This document shows, piece by piece, positions 62,675 to 64,000 of a stretch of 64,000 nucleotides of DNA. Origin of the DNA: DATNPX01 sp036702975 (GTDB lineage Bacteria > Cyanobacteriota > Vampirovibrionia > Obscuribacterales > Obscuribacteraceae); assembly GCA_036702975.1 (NCBI GenBank), contig DATNPX010000056.1:124001-188000 (forward strand), in the 5' to 3' direction. The stretch's first letter is position 1. Each line of letters starts with the position of its first letter. Both the position numbers and the translations under genes were made by a program. The notes beneath the pieces were generated by a model that had not been told where the DNA came from, searched no databases, and saw only the letters and a program-made list of their open reading frames with translations.

Positions 62675-64000
62675 ATGGCCATCGATTCTACTGAGAACAA
62701 CCGAGCAAAAGATGCTCCGGCACCGGAGGTACATGCTGCACAAGGCGATCTTTCCAGAGCGCTCTGGTCGGCAGCCGATTCGCTTAAAAACGGTATGGCC
62801 GGAGGCGGAAAAGATGCCGTTAGAAGGATCGGTGACACTGCCGCCAGCGTAGTCGAGCATGCCTCCGCCGAATTGCCATTCGGACAATTGAACTTTGGTT
62901 TTGATTCCCTATATAAGAGTGTTCACGATCAAGCACCGGCCGCTTTCAAAGCCGTTGAGAATATTGCCGGAGCTGCCTCTGCAGGGACCCCATTCATTAG
63001 TAAGAATGTTCTGAAAGATGCAGCAGCGCTTGCGCCAGTGCTGCCAGGCATGGCACCAGAGCAAGCCGTTCAGCAGATTGGAAAAGTCGTCAATCAGATC
63101 GAGCAGTCTCTTTTAAAGGGAACTGCTCCGATAGACCTTTCCGATCCTTTCGGTTTGAAAAAATCCGGTCAACCTTCACATCATAATGGCGGTCACGACG
63201 GCAAGCCTCACGACAAGCCGACCAAGCATCATGACCAAAAACCGGGTGACCATCAACAACCGGGAGATTCTCATCCAAAGTCGGGTGCTGGACTTTCTCA
63301 AACCGGTGGCGACAAGCATGACACAAAGGCGAAAGGAAAAGATGCTGACCATAAACCTGTTGATGTAAAACCTGGCAGCGATACTCCAGCTCAAGCGGGT
63401 AAAGATGGCGCAGCAGCACCGGTCGACAAACAAAAGATCGATAAGCTCGCCGAGTCTCTCCATAAGGAAAGTGGTGCCGATAGCTTAGTAAAGAGCCTCT
63501 CGCATACCGACCGTAACAAGGTCAACGAATTGCTGAAAGGTACGACCGAAGCTGAACGCAAAGAATTGATGGACTCTTACCAAAAGAAATACGGACATTC
63601 TCTCGACAAAGAGTACGATTTCCTCAGTGGTTCGGATAAGACCAAATTTGAAGCTGCACTGCACAAGAAAGATGGAGATGTTGGAGGCCAAGCCGCTGAC
63701 CGCGTCAAAGCCGCACTGCAGGAATCTACTGAAATGACCGGGCGCAGCAAGGAGGCTTGTGCTCAAGACATCCGCGACACTCTTTCAACGATGAGCTCTA
63801 AGCAGATCGATGAAGCACGCAAATCCTGGAATGAAAAATACAACAAGGATGGTAAAGGAACAGATTTTGATCACGCCATTCTCAACTCAGATCTCAAACA
63901 GCCGACCAAAGAAGCTGCTGAAGTCTATCTCAAAGGAATCGACAAGCGCACCGATGCTGACACGCTCAAGTTGGCTAACACCGCGCTGAAAGAGAAAGAC
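62675..64000 (+). CDS. Annexin-like repeat protein (N-terminal 442 residues, continues beyond window)
   Basis: The gene opens with MAIDSTENNRAKDA, matching the MAIDTTN start of the papain-like protein. The first ~160 residues are Ala-rich and helical. About 170-260 is a His/Lys/Pro/Gly-rich linker. From about residue 265 the protein resembles annexin repeats: NKVNELLKGTTEAERKELMD then SYQKKYGHSLDKEYDFLSGS with KFEAAL, the pattern of an annexin helix bundle with its Tyr-Gly and Leu-Ser-Gly positions. A second related block follows (AQDIRDTLSTMSSKQIDEA...KSWNEKYN). Annexins bind membranes through calcium; bacterial versions are known but rare. ATG 62675 has GGGGAAG upstream. The 3' end is off the window, so length and further domains are unknown. 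Confidence 0.72.
   Translation, partial: MAIDSTENNRAKDAPAPEVHAAQGDLSRALWSAADSLKNGMAGGGKDAVRRIGDTAASVVEHASAELPFGQLNFGFDSLYKSVHDQAPAAFKAVENIAGAASAGTPFISKNVLKDAAALAPVLPGMAPEQAVQQIGKVVNQIEQSLLKGTAPIDLSDPFGLKKSGQPSHHNGGHDGKPHDKPTKHHDQKPGDHQQPGDSHPKSGAGLSQTGGDKHDTKAKGKDADHKPVDVKPGSDTPAQAGKDGAAAPVDKQKIDKLAESLHKESGADSLVKSLSHTDRNKVNELLKGTTEAERKELMDSYQKKYGHSLDKEYDFLSGSDKTKFEAALHKKDGDVGGQAADRVKAALQESTEMTGRSKEACAQDIRDTLSTMSSKQIDEARKSWNEKYNKDGKGTDFDHAILNSDLKQPTKEAAEVYLKGIDKRTDADTLKLANTALKEKD

Noticed and set aside
1..64000. tRNA, rRNA and CRISPR arrays
   Set aside because: I looked through the intergenic regions for T-loop motifs, conserved rRNA blocks and regularly spaced repeats and found none. A covariance-model search would be decisive.

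Overview
Organism. The window is about 50% GC and codes densely on both strands. It uses many GTG/TTG starts preceded by GGAGG-type ribosome sites. It has SepF, AccD/AccA, GroES/GroEL, eukaryote-like Ser/Thr kinases, WG-repeat, TPR, caspase-like and calpain-like proteins, and a Rieske/cytochrome b cluster, but no photosynthesis genes. My best guess is a large-genome, non-photosynthetic relative of Cyanobacteria (Melainabacteria/Vampirovibrionia, Obscuribacterales-like). This is inference from gene content. No rRNA, tRNA, CRISPR array or transposase was seen.

Layout. 1-5.5 kb: a GT-C membrane glycosyltransferase running off the left edge, a divergent family 1 glycosidase with no canonical start codon, a DsbD-type thiol:disulfide interchange protein and a Bcp peroxiredoxin. 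5.6-10 kb: one giant membrane-anchored Roadblock protein. 10-21 kb: housekeeping genes (pheS-pheT, Nudix, obg, a PC4-like protein, an M23 peptidase, then rsmE-yggS-sepF). 21-35 kb: accD-accA, a PASTA-less Ser/Thr kinase, an MFS transporter, argH, an NDP-sugar pyrophosphorylase, a HIT protein, a GAF-GAF-degenerate GGDEF protein and groES-groEL. 35-50 kb: accessory region with a 1479-residue kinase/cyclase/AAA/TPR protein, a secreted caspase-like protein, a calpain-like peptidase, TPR and WG-repeat proteins and several small membrane or low-complexity proteins.

50-54.3 kb: a tightly coupled minus-strand respiratory operon encoding a multi-pass bd-like membrane protein, a Rieske protein, cytochrome b, and a second bd-like protein fused to a c-type cytochrome. 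The last gene carries an in-frame TAG after 48 codons.

54.5-64 kb: a run of large proteins, mostly without signal peptides: a papain-fold-like protein with repeats, a lysozyme-like protein, an RHS/YD-like repeat protein and an annexin-like protein that runs off the right edge. Remnants of toxin-antitoxin modules lie among them: an orphan XRE antitoxin and hicB next to a 5'-truncated hicA.

How the genes fit together. The core genes cover translation, fatty-acid synthesis initiation, chaperoning and cell division. The accessory half looks like signalling (kinases, Roadblock, GAF/GGDEF), regulated proteolysis (caspase, calpain, papain-like) and surface or effector proteins. The most unusual items are the amber-interrupted respiratory gene, the Rieske/cyt b/bd-like hybrid cluster, the giant Roadblock protein, the kinase-cyclase-AAA protein beside a caspase, and the annexin-like protein sharing an N-terminal signature with the papain-like protein.
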